Below, piece by piece: positions 1 to 7,305 of a DNA stretch of 13,056 nucleotides. Origin of the DNA: CAZAGT01 sp964484515 (lineage in GTDB: Bacteria > Desulfobacterota > DSM-4660 > Desulfatiglandales > HGW-15); contig CAZAGT010000125.1 of NCBI GenBank assembly GCA_964484515.1, forward strand, positions 1 through 13,056, written 5' to 3'. Made by a program: the position numbers and the translations under genes. The stretch's first letter is position 1; each line of letters begins with the position of its first letter. The notes beneath the pieces were generated by a model. The model saw nothing but the letters and a program-made list of their open reading frames with translations, ran no database searches and was not told the DNA's origin.

Positions 1-499
1 GGCCTGTATCGCCCATGGCCCAGAAATTATCCTTCTCCCCGAGGCGAACTATTCTATCGGGGGGAACACCGACTTTTCGTTCCCACAGATCGAAGGCCTC
101 ATCGTCATCCTTATAGACTGAAACGTAAAGCTTCTCTCGCGGAAGGCCGTAACCCTCCGTCAGAAGCTCCCAGGCCCACAGGATCGCTTCTTCTTTGAAA
201 TAGTCCCCGAACGAGAAATTACCGAGCATTTCAAAAAAGGTATGGTGCCTGGCCGTATGGCCGACGTTCTCGAGATCGTTGTGTTTGCCGCCCGCCCGAA
301 CACATTTCTGAGAGCTGGCGGCCCGGGTATACCCGCGAATTTCCTCACCCAGGAAGAGGCGCTTGAACTGGACCATGCCCGCATTGGTGAATAAGAGCGT
401 GGGGTCGTCCCAAGGAATGAGGGGTGCACTTCTTACGATTTCGTGACCCTGGTTTCGAAAATAGTCGAGAAACTTCTGTCTAACGTCTCTAAAATTCAT
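1..499 (-). CDS. alaS: Alanyl-tRNA synthetase, N-terminal 166 residues (runs off window)
   Basis: Class II aminoacyl-tRNA synthetase that charges tRNA-Ala with alanine in the cytosol. The visible part is the start of the catalytic domain. It opens with MNFRDVRQKFLDYF, has the family stretch LFTNAGMVQFK near residues 36-46, and carries the very conserved HHTFFEMLGNFSFGDYFK at about 85-102, followed by the W-rich segment and GEKDNFWAMGDTG at 154-166, where the window ends. The gene therefore continues to the left. The ATG at 497-499 gives the usual AlaS N-terminus. Its ribosome binding site is weak (only a GGGAT-like stretch upstream). It lies 164 bases after recA on the same strand, with no recX between them, and could be read through from recA. 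Identity is secure from the sequence motifs. Confidence 0.97.
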   Translation of the reverse strand, partial: MNFRDVRQKFLDYFRNQGHEIVRSAPLIPWDDPTLLFTNAGMVQFKRLFLGEEIRGYTRAASSQKCVRAGGKHNDLENVGHTARHHTFFEMLGNFSFGDYFKEEAILWAWELLTEGYGLPREKLYVSVYKDDDEAFDLWERKVGVPPDRIVRLGEKDNFWAMGDTG

Positions 500-520
500 C
501 CGATTATCCCGTCTTGATTG

Positions 521-540
521 TCCAGGTATTTAGGTTGAAG
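521..540 (+). repeat. Dispersed intergenic repeat, copy 1 (AGGTATTTAGGTTGAAG type)
   Basis: The sequence CCAGGTATTTAGGTTGAAG lies in the recA-alaS gap. Close copies are at 3437-3453 (TCCAGGTATGTAGGTTG) and, on the opposite strand, at the insertion site of the element at 9363-9639. The rest of this 164-base gap (500-663) is rich in GAAGG/CCTTC words and includes CCTTCAGTCT at 634-643, which recurs at 9341-9350. This looks like a dispersed intergenic repeat family; no terminator is evident here. Confidence 0.5.
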
Positions 541-663
541 GCTTGAGGATTTGAGCCAACTCATATGCTTGAAGCCCTGCGGGACATGGCATAGGAAGCC
601 CTTTTCCTTCTGGTTGCTTCCTTCCAGCTTCTACCTTCAGTCTATCCACCTGAAGCTCGTCGC

Positions 664-1695
664 CTATTCTGCTTTCTGTTCTTCAGGGTGCTCCCTGGAC
701 TTTTTGAGACCGGTCTTTTCGAGCACCATGTCGGCAATTCGGTCGCGGATGTCCACATTTTCCGTCAGGAATCGCTTGGCGTTTTCCCGTCCCTGTCCGA
801 TCCTCTGGCCGTCAAAGGAATACCAAGCACCGCTCTTTTCAATGATCTCGAGCGAGACGCCGATATCAAGAATGTCCCCTTCTTTGGAGATGCCCTGCCC
901 GTAGATGATATCGAATTCGGCGTTCTTGAAGGGCGGCGCGATCTTGTTCTTGACCACCTTGACCCTGGTGCGGTTACCCACGACCTGATCACCATCCTTA
1001 ATAGCCCCGATGCGGCGGATGTCGAGTCGCTGAGTTGCATAGAACTTCAAGGCATTACCGCCGGTGGTCGTCTCGGGACTGCCAAACATGACCCCAATCT
1101 TCATTCGGATCTGGTTGATGAAAATCACGCAGGTCCGCGATTTGCTGATCGTGGCGGTCAGTTTGCGCAGGGCCTGTGACATGAGCCGTGCCTGCAAGCC
1201 CACATGCTGATCACCCATGTCACCCTCGATCTCGGCACGCGGCACGAGGGCGGCGACCGAATCGATGACCAGGACGTCGATAGCGCCGCTGCGCACCAGG
1301 ATTTCGGCAATGTCCAAGGCCTGCTCGCCGGTGTCAGGTTGAGAGACCAGTAGGCCGTCCACATCGACACCAAGCTTGCGAGCATAACCCACGTCAAGGG
1401 CATGCTCCGCATCGACGAACGCGACCATTCCTCCCTTTGCTTGCGCCTCGGCGGCGACGTGGAGCGCCAGGGTCGTTTTCCCGGATGACTCGGGGCCGTA
1501 AATCTCCACGACACGACCCCTGGGCACGCCGCCGATCCCCAAAGCCAGATCCAACGACAGGGCGCCGGTCGAGATGGCCGGTATGTCTAGGACATGATCC
1601 TCTCCCATCTTCATGATGGAGCCGCGGCCGAATTGTCTCTCAATCTGTGATATCGCCTGTTCGACCGCCCGCTGCCGATCCTTCGATTCTGCCAT
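664..1695 (-). CDS. recA: RecA recombinase
   Basis: DNA-dependent ATPase that forms the strand-exchange filament in homologous recombination and stimulates LexA self-cleavage in the SOS response. The 343-residue protein has Walker A GPESSGKT at 67-74, the VDAEHALD segment, Walker B VLVIDSVAAL near 140, the loop region INQIRMKIGVMFGSPETTTGG and the usual acidic C-terminal tail. Length is normal. I start at the ATG giving MAESKDRQ, the canonical N-terminus. A second ATG four codons upstream (1707) is also in frame, but the AGAGGA ribosome binding site lies almost on top of it, whereas AGAGGA and GGGGGA are at workable distances from 1695. It sits 74 bases after thpR. No LexA-type operator is recognisable in that gap. 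No recX follows. Confidence 0.98.
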   Translation of the reverse strand: MAESKDRQRAVEQAISQIERQFGRGSIMKMGEDHVLDIPAISTGALSLDLALGIGGVPRGRVVEIYGPESSGKTTLALHVAAEAQAKGGMVAFVDAEHALDVGYARKLGVDVDGLLVSQPDTGEQALDIAEILVRSGAIDVLVIDSVAALVPRAEIEGDMGDQHVGLQARLMSQALRKLTATISKSRTCVIFINQIRMKIGVMFGSPETTTGGNALKFYATQRLDIRRIGAIKDGDQVVGNRTRVKVVKNKIAPPFKNAEFDIIYGQGISKEGDILDIGVSLEIIEKSGAWYSFDGQRIGQGRENAKRFLTENVDIRDRIADMVLEKTGLKKSREHPEEQKAE

Positions 1696-1769
1696 GGTTT
1701 CCCCCATTCCTCTTTTGTTGCCAAATCGCCGTCATTTCAACTCACGAAGCGGATGAAGCCCAACGATCT

Positions 1770-2351
1770 CTATTCCTCGCCTGAGAGTGGCCAGGCCTTC
1801 AGTTTGGTATAGACGGCCCCGCCCGGCCGGAGATCACTTTTGAAGAGGACCAGTTCGTTCAAAGGCCAGTCGGCGCTTGTCAGGTCCCGGTAGGTCTCCA
1901 GGAGTACACCTAAGTTCCTTTGTCCGCCGCCGCCCCGGCCTTTTCGCATCCTCCCCAGCGTTAGGTGAGGCTTGAATGCTCTCTTTTCCAAACGGATCCC
2001 GAGGGGCTCGAGTTCCCGCTGGAGTGCATCTCGAAAGAGGGACATCCTGTCGGTGTCCCCCTGAAGTCCGAGCCATATGACCCTTGGATTTCGTTCGCTG
2101 GGGAAGCAACCTATGCCCCGCAATGATACATCAAAGGGTCTGTAATTCAAGCAAACTCTTTGGCCCGCAGCTTCGATGGCAGGGACGTCCACCTCCCTGA
2201 CATGACCCAGAAAAACCATCGTTAGATGGATGCCCGCGGCCCTAACCCACCGTACGTCACGGGTGGTCTCGGCGGCCTCGGCCAGCACACGGGAGACGAT
2301 CTTCTTGATCTCCGGCGCCAGTTCAAACGCCAGGAATGAACGGATGACCAT
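1770..2351 (-). CDS. thpR: RNA 2',3'-cyclic phosphodiesterase (2H phosphoesterase)
   Basis: ThpR/LigT family enzyme that opens RNA 2',3'-cyclic phosphates and is known for a reversible 2'-5' RNA ligase activity in vitro. The 193-residue protein begins MVIRSFLAFEL, as is typical, and contains both HxTx catalytic motifs of the 2H superfamily: HLTM at 42-45 followed by VFLG, and HLTL at 129-132 followed by GRM. Length and spacing match the family. Its start overlaps the end of the upstream cinA-like gene by 29 bases, so the two are probably translationally coupled. The ribosome binding site is weak. It is followed by recA, the common arrangement in this kind of housekeeping cluster. Family assignment is firm; the physiological substrate is not known from sequence. 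Confidence 0.93.
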   Translation of the reverse strand: MVIRSFLAFELAPEIKKIVSRVLAEAAETTRDVRWVRAAGIHLTMVFLGHVREVDVPAIEAAGQRVCLNYRPFDVSLRGIGCFPSERNPRVIWLGLQGDTDRMSLFRDALQRELEPLGIRLEKRAFKPHLTLGRMRKGRGGGGQRNLGVLLETYRDLTSADWPLNELVLFKSDLRPGGAVYTKLKAWPLSGEE

Positions 2352-3111
2352 TGAGATGCCTACGAACCCAATCCATTGCCATCAGGGCGGCATGTGATTT
2401 GATTTCTTCTCGTGAGCCTTTGAATCGATATCTCTCGCAAAAGGTATCATGGTGCAATGCCAAGCCGATGTGGACCGTTCCCACCGGCTTTTCGATGGTC
2501 CCGCCCTCAGGACCCGCAATTCCTGTAACGGCAAGACCCATGTCGGTTTGGAATCGACGCCGGACACCCTCGGCCATTTGACGAGCGGCCGCAGCGCTCA
2601 CGGCGCCGTGCGTGTCGATTGTCTCTTTGCGGACCTGCAACAAGTCCACCTTGGCCTGGTTACTATACGCGACGATACCTCCCATGAAGTAGTAGGAACT
2701 ACCCGGCGCCGAAGTCAAGAGGTGGCCGATGAGGCCGCCTGTGCACGATTCGGCAACCGCCAGCGTAAGTGACTTCTCACGCAGGCGCTCTCCGAGCACG
2801 CTGGCCATAGTCTGGTTTCCGACAGCAAAAACAAAGGGCTGCAGGCGGGTGCAGATTTCCTGCTCCATTCGTTCAAGATCCTCTTTTATGGCATCTTCCG
2901 CCCGCGTGGTGCTGAAAAGACAAACATAGTGTGCGGGAAAGGCCCGGCGGAGCTCGACAGAGATACCAGGCGCGCCGCGTACGAGGTCCGCTATCCGCGC
3001 CGCAATCTCAGACTGCTCCAACCCGTAGACCTTTATGACCCGCTCCCCAGGAGTGGGAAGCGATCTCTCGCTCTCGCTTTCACAACCGTTGGTGACGTTC
3101 TCGCTGTCCAT
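2323..3111 (-). CDS. cinA: CinA-family protein: nicotinamide-nucleotide amidohydrolase domain, MoCF domain missing
   Basis: The C-terminal CinA domain (PncC activity) deamidates nicotinamide mononucleotide to nicotinic acid mononucleotide for NAD recycling. Residues about 100-255 carry the family marks: ESCTGG at 121-126, GGIVAYSNQAK near 144-154, VSAAAARQMA at 171-180 and VTGIAGPEGGT at 195-205 with PVGTVHIGL. Residues about 23-93 (GERVIKVYGLEQSEIAARI onward) match the KH-like middle domain that follows the MoCF (molybdopterin-binding-like) domain in full CinA. The MoCF domain itself is absent: the protein is 262 residues against roughly 410 for full CinA, and its first 22 residues are low-complexity and Glu/Ser-rich. 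Just upstream lies a repeat element, so an ancestral deletion is likely. The start is uncertain because no good ribosome binding site precedes 3111. The end overlaps thpR by 29 bases. Confidence 0.88.
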   Translation of the reverse strand: MDSENVTNGCESESERSLPTPGERVIKVYGLEQSEIAARIADLVRGAPGISVELRRAFPAHYVCLFSTTRAEDAIKEDLERMEQEICTRLQPFVFAVGNQTMASVLGERLREKSLTLAVAESCTGGLIGHLLTSAPGSSYYFMGGIVAYSNQAKVDLLQVRKETIDTHGAVSAAAARQMAEGVRRRFQTDMGLAVTGIAGPEGGTIEKPVGTVHIGLALHHDTFCERYRFKGSREEIKSHAALMAMDWVRRHLNGHPFIPGV

Positions 3112-3154
3112 ATCGAATCGAATGAGATTAATGAGCGTTGAGGAGTACTCAGGG

Positions 3155-3436
3155 GACTGTCGAAAAACCTTCTCCTGAGAGGTTGATGGAAAATACCCAG
3201 ATACAAGGCTTCCGAAACCGGGGACCCGCCCCGAAGGGGTGGGGACTGAGCCGAGCGAAGCGAAGGTAAAGAATTCCCGAGGAATGAGGCGTACATAGGA
3301 GTACGCCGCAGTGACGAGGGATAAGGGTAACGCAGCCCTTCGGCTTAGCTCAGGGCCGTGAGTCCTTCGACTCTGCTCAGGACCGTGAGCCTGCCGAACG
3401 GCCTGTCGAACGGCAGATGGGCGTTTTCCGACAGCC
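3155..3436. repeat. 282-bp repeat element with inverted ends and internal hairpins, filling the pgpA-cinA gap
   Basis: The 353-base gap 3112-3464 has no credible gene. Its ends at 3155-3168 (GACTGTCGAAAAAC) and 3423-3436 (GTTTTCCGACAGCC) are inverted repeats matching at 12 of 14 positions. Inside are two tandem 22-base hairpins (3335-3356 and 3362-3383), a third CTGCCG/CGGCAG stem at about 3391-3416, and a GC-rich CCCCACCCCTTCGGGG stretch near 3222-3243. There is no transposase ORF, so this resembles a MITE or other small non-autonomous dispersed repeat. A clear target-site duplication was not found. An upstream-facing promoter for cinA within it was not recognised. Confidence 0.6.
3335..3383. 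repeat. Tandem pair of 22-base hairpins
   Basis: The unit GCCCTTCGGCTTAGCTCAGGGC pairs at its ends. Five bases (CGTGA) separate it from GTCCTTCGACTCTGCTCAGGAC, which has the same pattern with compensating base changes (GCCCT/AGGGC versus GTCCT/AGGAC). The compensating changes argue that the stem, not just the sequence, is kept. CCTTCG...CTCAGG palindromes of this type are familiar dispersed repeats in environmental bacterial genomes. Confidence 0.65.
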
Positions 3437-3453
3437 TCCAGGTATGTAGGTTG
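3437..3453 (+). repeat. Dispersed intergenic repeat, copy 2
   Basis: TCCAGGTATGTAGGTTG differs by one base from the copy at 521-537 and abuts the right end of the 3155-3436 element. This may be the site into which that element inserted, or part of a composite repeat. Confidence 0.45.
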
Positions 3454-3464
3454 CCTGAGTAGTC

Positions 3465-3983
3465 TCAGGTGACCAACAAAACCAATAGCAAGCGAGTTGC
3501 AAAGTGAGCATAGACCCCAGCGAGGAGATCATCGACGACGATTCCGGTACCCCCCGAAATATTCCTTTCCAGTGCTCTAATCGGAAACGGCTTGAGGATG
3601 TCGAATACCCTGAACAGGACGAAGGCCAAGAGCAAGACGGTCCAGGACGTGGGCAAAAAGAGAACCGTCAGCAGGAAACCGGCGACCTCGTCGATGACGA
3701 CCTCAGAGGGATCTTTCTTCCCCAAAAGCTTTTCACAAAGGCCTGCGGACCATATGGCCAGGACGATGAGAATGATCAGGAACGAAACCTTGAACACCGG
3801 TGTAGCGTGGCTCAAAATCAGGATAAGCGGTAACGACGCAACCGTGCCAAATGTCCCCGGAGTAACCGGCAGCGACCCAACGCCAAACCAGGTGGCAAGC
3901 AAGAGGCCGGCCTTACCCCGCAGATCGGCGTCTGAGAAGGCCTTCCTCAAGGCGCGTCTATCAATGTGAGGTAGACGTATCAA
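3465..3983 (-). CDS. pgpA: Phosphatidylglycerophosphatase A
   Basis: Inner-membrane phosphatase that removes the phosphate from phosphatidylglycerophosphate in phosphatidylglycerol synthesis. The 172-residue protein has the family landmarks in order: FGVGSLPVTPGTFGT at 33-47, VVIDEVAGF at 95-103, the FRVFDILKPFPI segment at 124-135 and a DD pair at 151-152 before the last helix. About four hydrophobic segments (48-58, 66-82, 103-123, 150-172) fit the known topology. The start is a TTG (3981-3983) with only a distant GGAG upstream. An in-frame TTG at codon 13 is an alternative, since the first 20 residues are not conserved in the family. It follows the larC-like gene by 40 bases on the same strand and probably belongs to its transcript. 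Family assignment is firm; the start is not. Confidence 0.9.
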   Translation of the reverse strand: MIRLPHIDRRALRKAFSDADLRGKAGLLLATWFGVGSLPVTPGTFGTVASLPLILILSHATPVFKVSFLIILIVLAIWSAGLCEKLLGKKDPSEVVIDEVAGFLLTVLFLPTSWTVLLLAFVLFRVFDILKPFPIRALERNISGGTGIVVDDLLAGVYAHFATRLLLVLLVT

Positions 3984-4023
3984 GTGGTAAACGGCTCCAT
4001 CGTGGTTGTGATTACCATCCGCG

Positions 4024-5127
4024 TTACAGCCTATTCAGCGACAGGACCCAACGGTAAAGCTCTCTTAGTGGTCGTCCGGTGGCTTCGGTTATCTTTCGAC
4101 AGGCCTCATATTCCGGCAAAAACGCATGGGTGCCGTTGGGACGCAGGACCTTCTTCACCTTGAGCTTCCCCCAGGGACTGTCCACGTCCAATAGCTCTCG
4201 GCGAAGAAAGCAACGGCGCCTGACATGGAACCGGATTCCGTTGCTGATCCCTTCCCGGTCAAGGATCGCGCGAAGGTCATCTCCAAGCTGAGGATGACAC
4301 ATGACCTGGAGCATGATACCGGGTTGGCACCGATTGCGCTGTACCGGCAGATAGACCACATCCAGCGCCCCCGCCGTCAGCAGCCGGTCCATCAGAAACC
4401 CCAACCATTCCGGATTCGTGTCGAACAGGGTTACCTCCATCAGGGAGACCATGTCTTGGTTCATTTCGGACTGATCATATCCGATCATGATGCGCAGGAG
4501 GTCGGTCCTCTCGGGCTGAACCGGTTTACCGAGACCGTAACCGACCCTTTCAACGGTCAAAGGGGGCAGGTGACCCGAGTCCGTCGCTAGCCCCCTAGTC
4601 AGGGCGGCAGCCACAGGCGTAACGTCAACACCAGACGGATTCGCACCATCGGTGGGTGTATCCTCCGAAGAGGACGAGGCTATGATTTCCCCCGCCTGCC
4701 AGGAGCTTGATATCCTTTTGACACCCAACGATTCAAGTCCGAGCACAGTGCCCACGACCATGATGAGCGAACGAGCGATACCCCTTGCCCTATCTGGCCC
4801 CTTCTTGAGTTGTGCCGCGCCATTTGCCAGAGCGAGATCCTCGCAGATTTGAACGCACCTCAGGCTAGCTGCCCGGCTAAGGGCGACGCCCTGGATGACC
4901 TCCATGATCTCTTCTCGGGCTACGGCCTTGCATTTCCCTTCGACCGTCAGGCGCAGGCCCTGGATTTGTCCCGCCTCGCCCTGCTCCACCTTCAGCTTAA
5001 GCTCCTCGAGGGAGAGTGATCCAAGGGTGTCTTGGAGGAGTTCAAAGTCAAGACCTGCATCCACAAGGGCTCCCAAAAACATCTCCCCGCTGAGGCACCC
5101 CATACCATCAAAGTAAGCGACCTTCAT
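4024..5127 (-). CDS. LarC-like (DUF111) protein with degenerate metal and histidine motifs
   Basis: LarC is a CTP-dependent nickel chelatase that completes the nickel-pincer nucleotide cofactor of lactate racemase. This 367-residue protein follows the LarC layout. It has an N-terminal MKVAYFDGMGCLSGEMFLGAL (family: DCFSGISGDMxLGAL), then VTPVAAALTRGLA at 169-181 (family: TPTGAA), GYGLG with RTDLLRIMIG at 196-216, EVTLFDTNPEWLGFLMDRLLTAGALDV at 231-257, and a C-terminal LPEYEACRKI plus PLRELY. The His-rich stretch and the VHFHEVGAxDSIVD signature of ordinary LarC are absent: only four histidines remain (186, 278, 301, 334) and the matching region reads SLIMVVGTVLGLESLG. It may have lost nickel insertion or changed substrate. 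The start has a clear AGGAG. It lies 77 bases after the radical SAM gene; no larB or larE is in the window. Confidence 0.78.
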   Translation of the reverse strand: MKVAYFDGMGCLSGEMFLGALVDAGLDFELLQDTLGSLSLEELKLKVEQGEAGQIQGLRLTVEGKCKAVAREEIMEVIQGVALSRAASLRCVQICEDLALANGAAQLKKGPDRARGIARSLIMVVGTVLGLESLGVKRISSSWQAGEIIASSSSEDTPTDGANPSGVDVTPVAAALTRGLATDSGHLPPLTVERVGYGLGKPVQPERTDLLRIMIGYDQSEMNQDMVSLMEVTLFDTNPEWLGFLMDRLLTAGALDVVYLPVQRNRCQPGIMLQVMCHPQLGDDLRAILDREGISNGIRFHVRRRCFLRRELLDVDSPWGKLKVKKVLRPNGTHAFLPEYEACRKITEATGRPLRELYRWVLSLNRL

Positions 5128-5204
5128 GAATTCTCCTAGGGTGGGTTCATTGCGAGCGCGATCATGCCATCGAAATACCCATTACACAAGATCGATCTGC
5201 AATT

Positions 5205-6233
5205 CTACTGGGCAAAGGGTCTTGATCGGCTGAAATCGGGCAGGAAAGGAGAGTCCTCCCTTTGCTTCGAGCCGCACTTCTCAGGGAATTGCACATAAAG
5301 GTGCTCGAATCCCAATTCAAGCGCGTGCCCGTAAACCCGGTCAAACTCTCCCTGCGTGATGTGACGGTTCAGATTCGGGTGCCGCAATCGCCTTACAGGC
5401 GTGTACTGCGACATGATGCTCAGTGGCAAACGAGGACCGAATTCCAGAAACAACGTCGTGATCGCCCTGATCGAGTTCTCAACCGCCCCCGGAAGGATCA
5501 GGTGTCTCACCAAAACGCCCTTTCGAGCCGGTGTCCCCACATCCCCGGCAGCATCGAGAAACCCCTTTTGTTTGACCATCTCCACAATGGCCTCGAGGGC
5601 GACTTGCGGGTAATCTCTACAGCTTGAGAGCGTGGCGGCCATAGCCGCGTCAGCGTACTTGAAATCGGGCAGGTAGATATCCGCATACTCTTCAGCATTC
5701 CTGAGCAAGGCCATGGTCTGGTAGCCGGAGACGTTCCAGACGATCGGTAGATGGAACCCATTATCCCGGCAGAGTGATACCAGGCGTAAGGCATGGGGGA
5801 AGAAGTGGTCAGGTGTCACGAGGTTGATGTTATGAACGCGATTTCTTTGGATCATCTCGCCGACCTCGCGGTAGAGTTCCCCCACGCTGACGGTTCGTCC
5901 AAACCCATCTCTTGAGATCTGACCGTTCTGACAGTAGGTACACCGCAACGAGCACCCGGTGAAAAAGATCGTTCCCGATCCGTATCGACCCGTGATGGGG
6001 GGTTCCTCGCCATGGTGAGGTCCCACGTAAGCCACGCGCAGACTACCGCCTTCGCCGCAAAATCCTAAGGCGGCAGTCTCCTGGTCACGCAACCGGTTCG
6101 CCCCGCAATGCCGCGGGCACAGCTGACAATTTTCGAACAGGCCAAGATAAGCGGCTTCTCGTCGGTCGCTTCCAGCGCGAGGTATACCGCCTGAGTGAAG
6201 TCTGGCTTTCGATTCGTGCACTTCTTGTGTCAT
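5205..6233 (-). CDS. Radical SAM protein, PflX / PFL-activating-enzyme-like family
   Basis: Uses a [4Fe-4S] cluster to cleave S-adenosylmethionine and start radical chemistry; the substrate of this family is not established. From the ATG at 6233 the protein has 342 residues. The radical SAM cluster motif is C94-SLR-C98-TY-C101 followed by QNGQIS. An N-terminal cysteine set, C36-QL-C39-PRH-C43 with C59 in LGFC, is typical of PflX-like proteins and could bind a second cluster or metal. Other family marks are NLVTPDHF near 137-144, YLPDFKYAD at 187-195, RHLILPG at 243-249, SIMSQYTP at 272-279 and a QFPEKC end. A TTG at 6251 is an in-frame alternative that would overlap the upstream stop; neither start has a strong ribosome binding site. 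It follows the desulfhydrase-like gene by about ten bases, so the two are surely cotranscribed. Confidence 0.88.
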   Translation of the reverse strand: MTQEVHESKARLHSGGIPRAGSDRREAAYLGLFENCQLCPRHCGANRLRDQETAALGFCGEGGSLRVAYVGPHHGEEPPITGRYGSGTIFFTGCSLRCTYCQNGQISRDGFGRTVSVGELYREVGEMIQRNRVHNINLVTPDHFFPHALRLVSLCRDNGFHLPIVWNVSGYQTMALLRNAEEYADIYLPDFKYADAAMAATLSSCRDYPQVALEAIVEMVKQKGFLDAAGDVGTPARKGVLVRHLILPGAVENSIRAITTLFLEFGPRLPLSIMSQYTPVRRLRHPNLNRHITQGEFDRVYGHALELGFEHLYVQFPEKCGSKQREDSPFLPDFSRSRPFAQ

Positions 6234-6243
6234 TTTCTTGACA

Positions 6244-7305
6244 TTAGTCAAACCAAAGTCGACTTCTTAGCTCAGCCGGGTCCAAGTCATCCCGATAGGC
6301 GAAGAGGGCCGGGGTTCCACCGGTGTGGATGAAAACCACGGCATCGTCCGACGTCAAACGGCCTTCTCGGATATGCTCCGCGAGGGCAGCACAGGCCTTG
6401 CTTGTATAGACCGGGTCCAGGAAGATCCCTTCCGTTCTGGCCATGAGCTTGATCATCTCGACGCCTTCCGCCGTGACCCTACCGTATCCCGCCCCCACAT
6501 AGCCATTCGAGTTGGCGACATCTTCGGAGTTGACTTCAATGGGAAGGTCAAGGCGTGCAGAACCGTGCTTCAGATAGGTCGTGATCAATCGAGGAATATC
6601 CGGCTCCCAATCGGCAGGGGTGATACCCACGATCCCGACGCTGCTTCCCAGGGCCCGTTTCCCTAATTCGAGGCCCGCCTGGGTCGTATCCAAGGAAGAT
6701 ACATAGATATGCGTTGGATCGAGGCCCAAGGCCGAGGACTGTTCGACGATTTCACAAAAGCATTCGGTGTAGGCGATCACATCCGGTGCGAGATCCTCGT
6801 CATTGGCCATTCTGACCACGCGGGGCCGCTTACCCCGAGCCCTGAGGCGGTCCGAAAGGGCATACAGCGCCCGGTTCTGTTCTTCCGGAGTCGCATCGAT
6901 CACGTGAACGTGTGCTCCGGCGATGAGGTCGAGGAGGAAATTCCCTTGGATGTCATTGTCTGTTTCTCCTCGGATCCTCCGCAAGACGAGATGCACCTCG
7001 AGCCCGAGGGCATTGCAGGCGGCCGTTAGTTGGCGACAGTAATTGGACTGCACCGCGGCACCGCCGATCACGGTATCAGCCCCTTCGGCCACGACCTCTG
7101 CCAGCAGAAAATCGAACATGCGGGTCTTATTGCCCCCAAGGGCCAAGCCGGTCTGATCATCCCGTTTCATGTATATTCGTGGACCACCTAGGGCCCGCGC
7201 AAATCGCGGAACTTCATGGAGTGGTGTCGGGAGAAAGGCAAGTTTTGCGCGCGGCAGCCTGTCGATCCTGCTTCTCAGAGCTTGAACGGTTATGGGGATC
7301 TGCAT
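6244..7305 (-). CDS. PLP-dependent D-cysteine desulfhydrase / ACC deaminase family enzyme
   Basis: Fold-type II pyridoxal-phosphate enzyme of the group that includes D-cysteine desulfhydrase (pyruvate, sulfide and ammonia from D-cysteine), ACC deaminase and L-cysteate sulfo-lyase; the exact substrate cannot be read from sequence. In the 353-residue protein the PLP lysine is K60 in ALGGNKTR, the substrate-side motif is AAVQSNYCRQLTAA at 83-96, and the C-terminal HTGGTPALFAY is at 327-337. The loop that normally reads GSGGTxAGL is SSLDTTQAGL at 203-212, an unusual change at the cofactor phosphate site. The start at 7305 has AAGGAG seven bases upstream; a longer frame to 7389 is open but has no ribosome binding site and no family homology. 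First gene of the leftward run, behind the promoter at 7438-7466. Confidence 0.88.
   Translation of the reverse strand: MQIPITVQALRSRIDRLPRAKLAFLPTPLHEVPRFARALGGPRIYMKRDDQTGLALGGNKTRMFDFLLAEVVAEGADTVIGGAAVQSNYCRQLTAACNALGLEVHLVLRRIRGETDNDIQGNFLLDLIAGAHVHVIDATPEEQNRALYALSDRLRARGKRPRVVRMANDEDLAPDVIAYTECFCEIVEQSSALGLDPTHIYVSSLDTTQAGLELGKRALGSSVGIVGITPADWEPDIPRLITTYLKHGSARLDLPIEVNSEDVANSNGYVGAGYGRVTAEGVEMIKLMARTEGIFLDPVYTSKACAALAEHIREGRLTSDDAVVFIHTGGTPALFAYRDDLDPAELRSRLWFD

Noticed and set aside
1696..1769. LexA/SOS operator before recA
   Set aside because: No CTGT-N8-ACAG or similar dyad could be found in the 74-base gap, though lineage-specific LexA sites could be missed by eye.
3033..3296. 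87-residue minus-strand frame between cinA and pgpA
   Set aside because: It lies in the hairpin-rich repeat element and overlaps the cinA start; low-complexity translation without motifs.
3112..3464. Remnant of the missing CinA MoCF domain
   Set aside because: No frame in the gap reads like MoCF sequence; the region is occupied by repeats.
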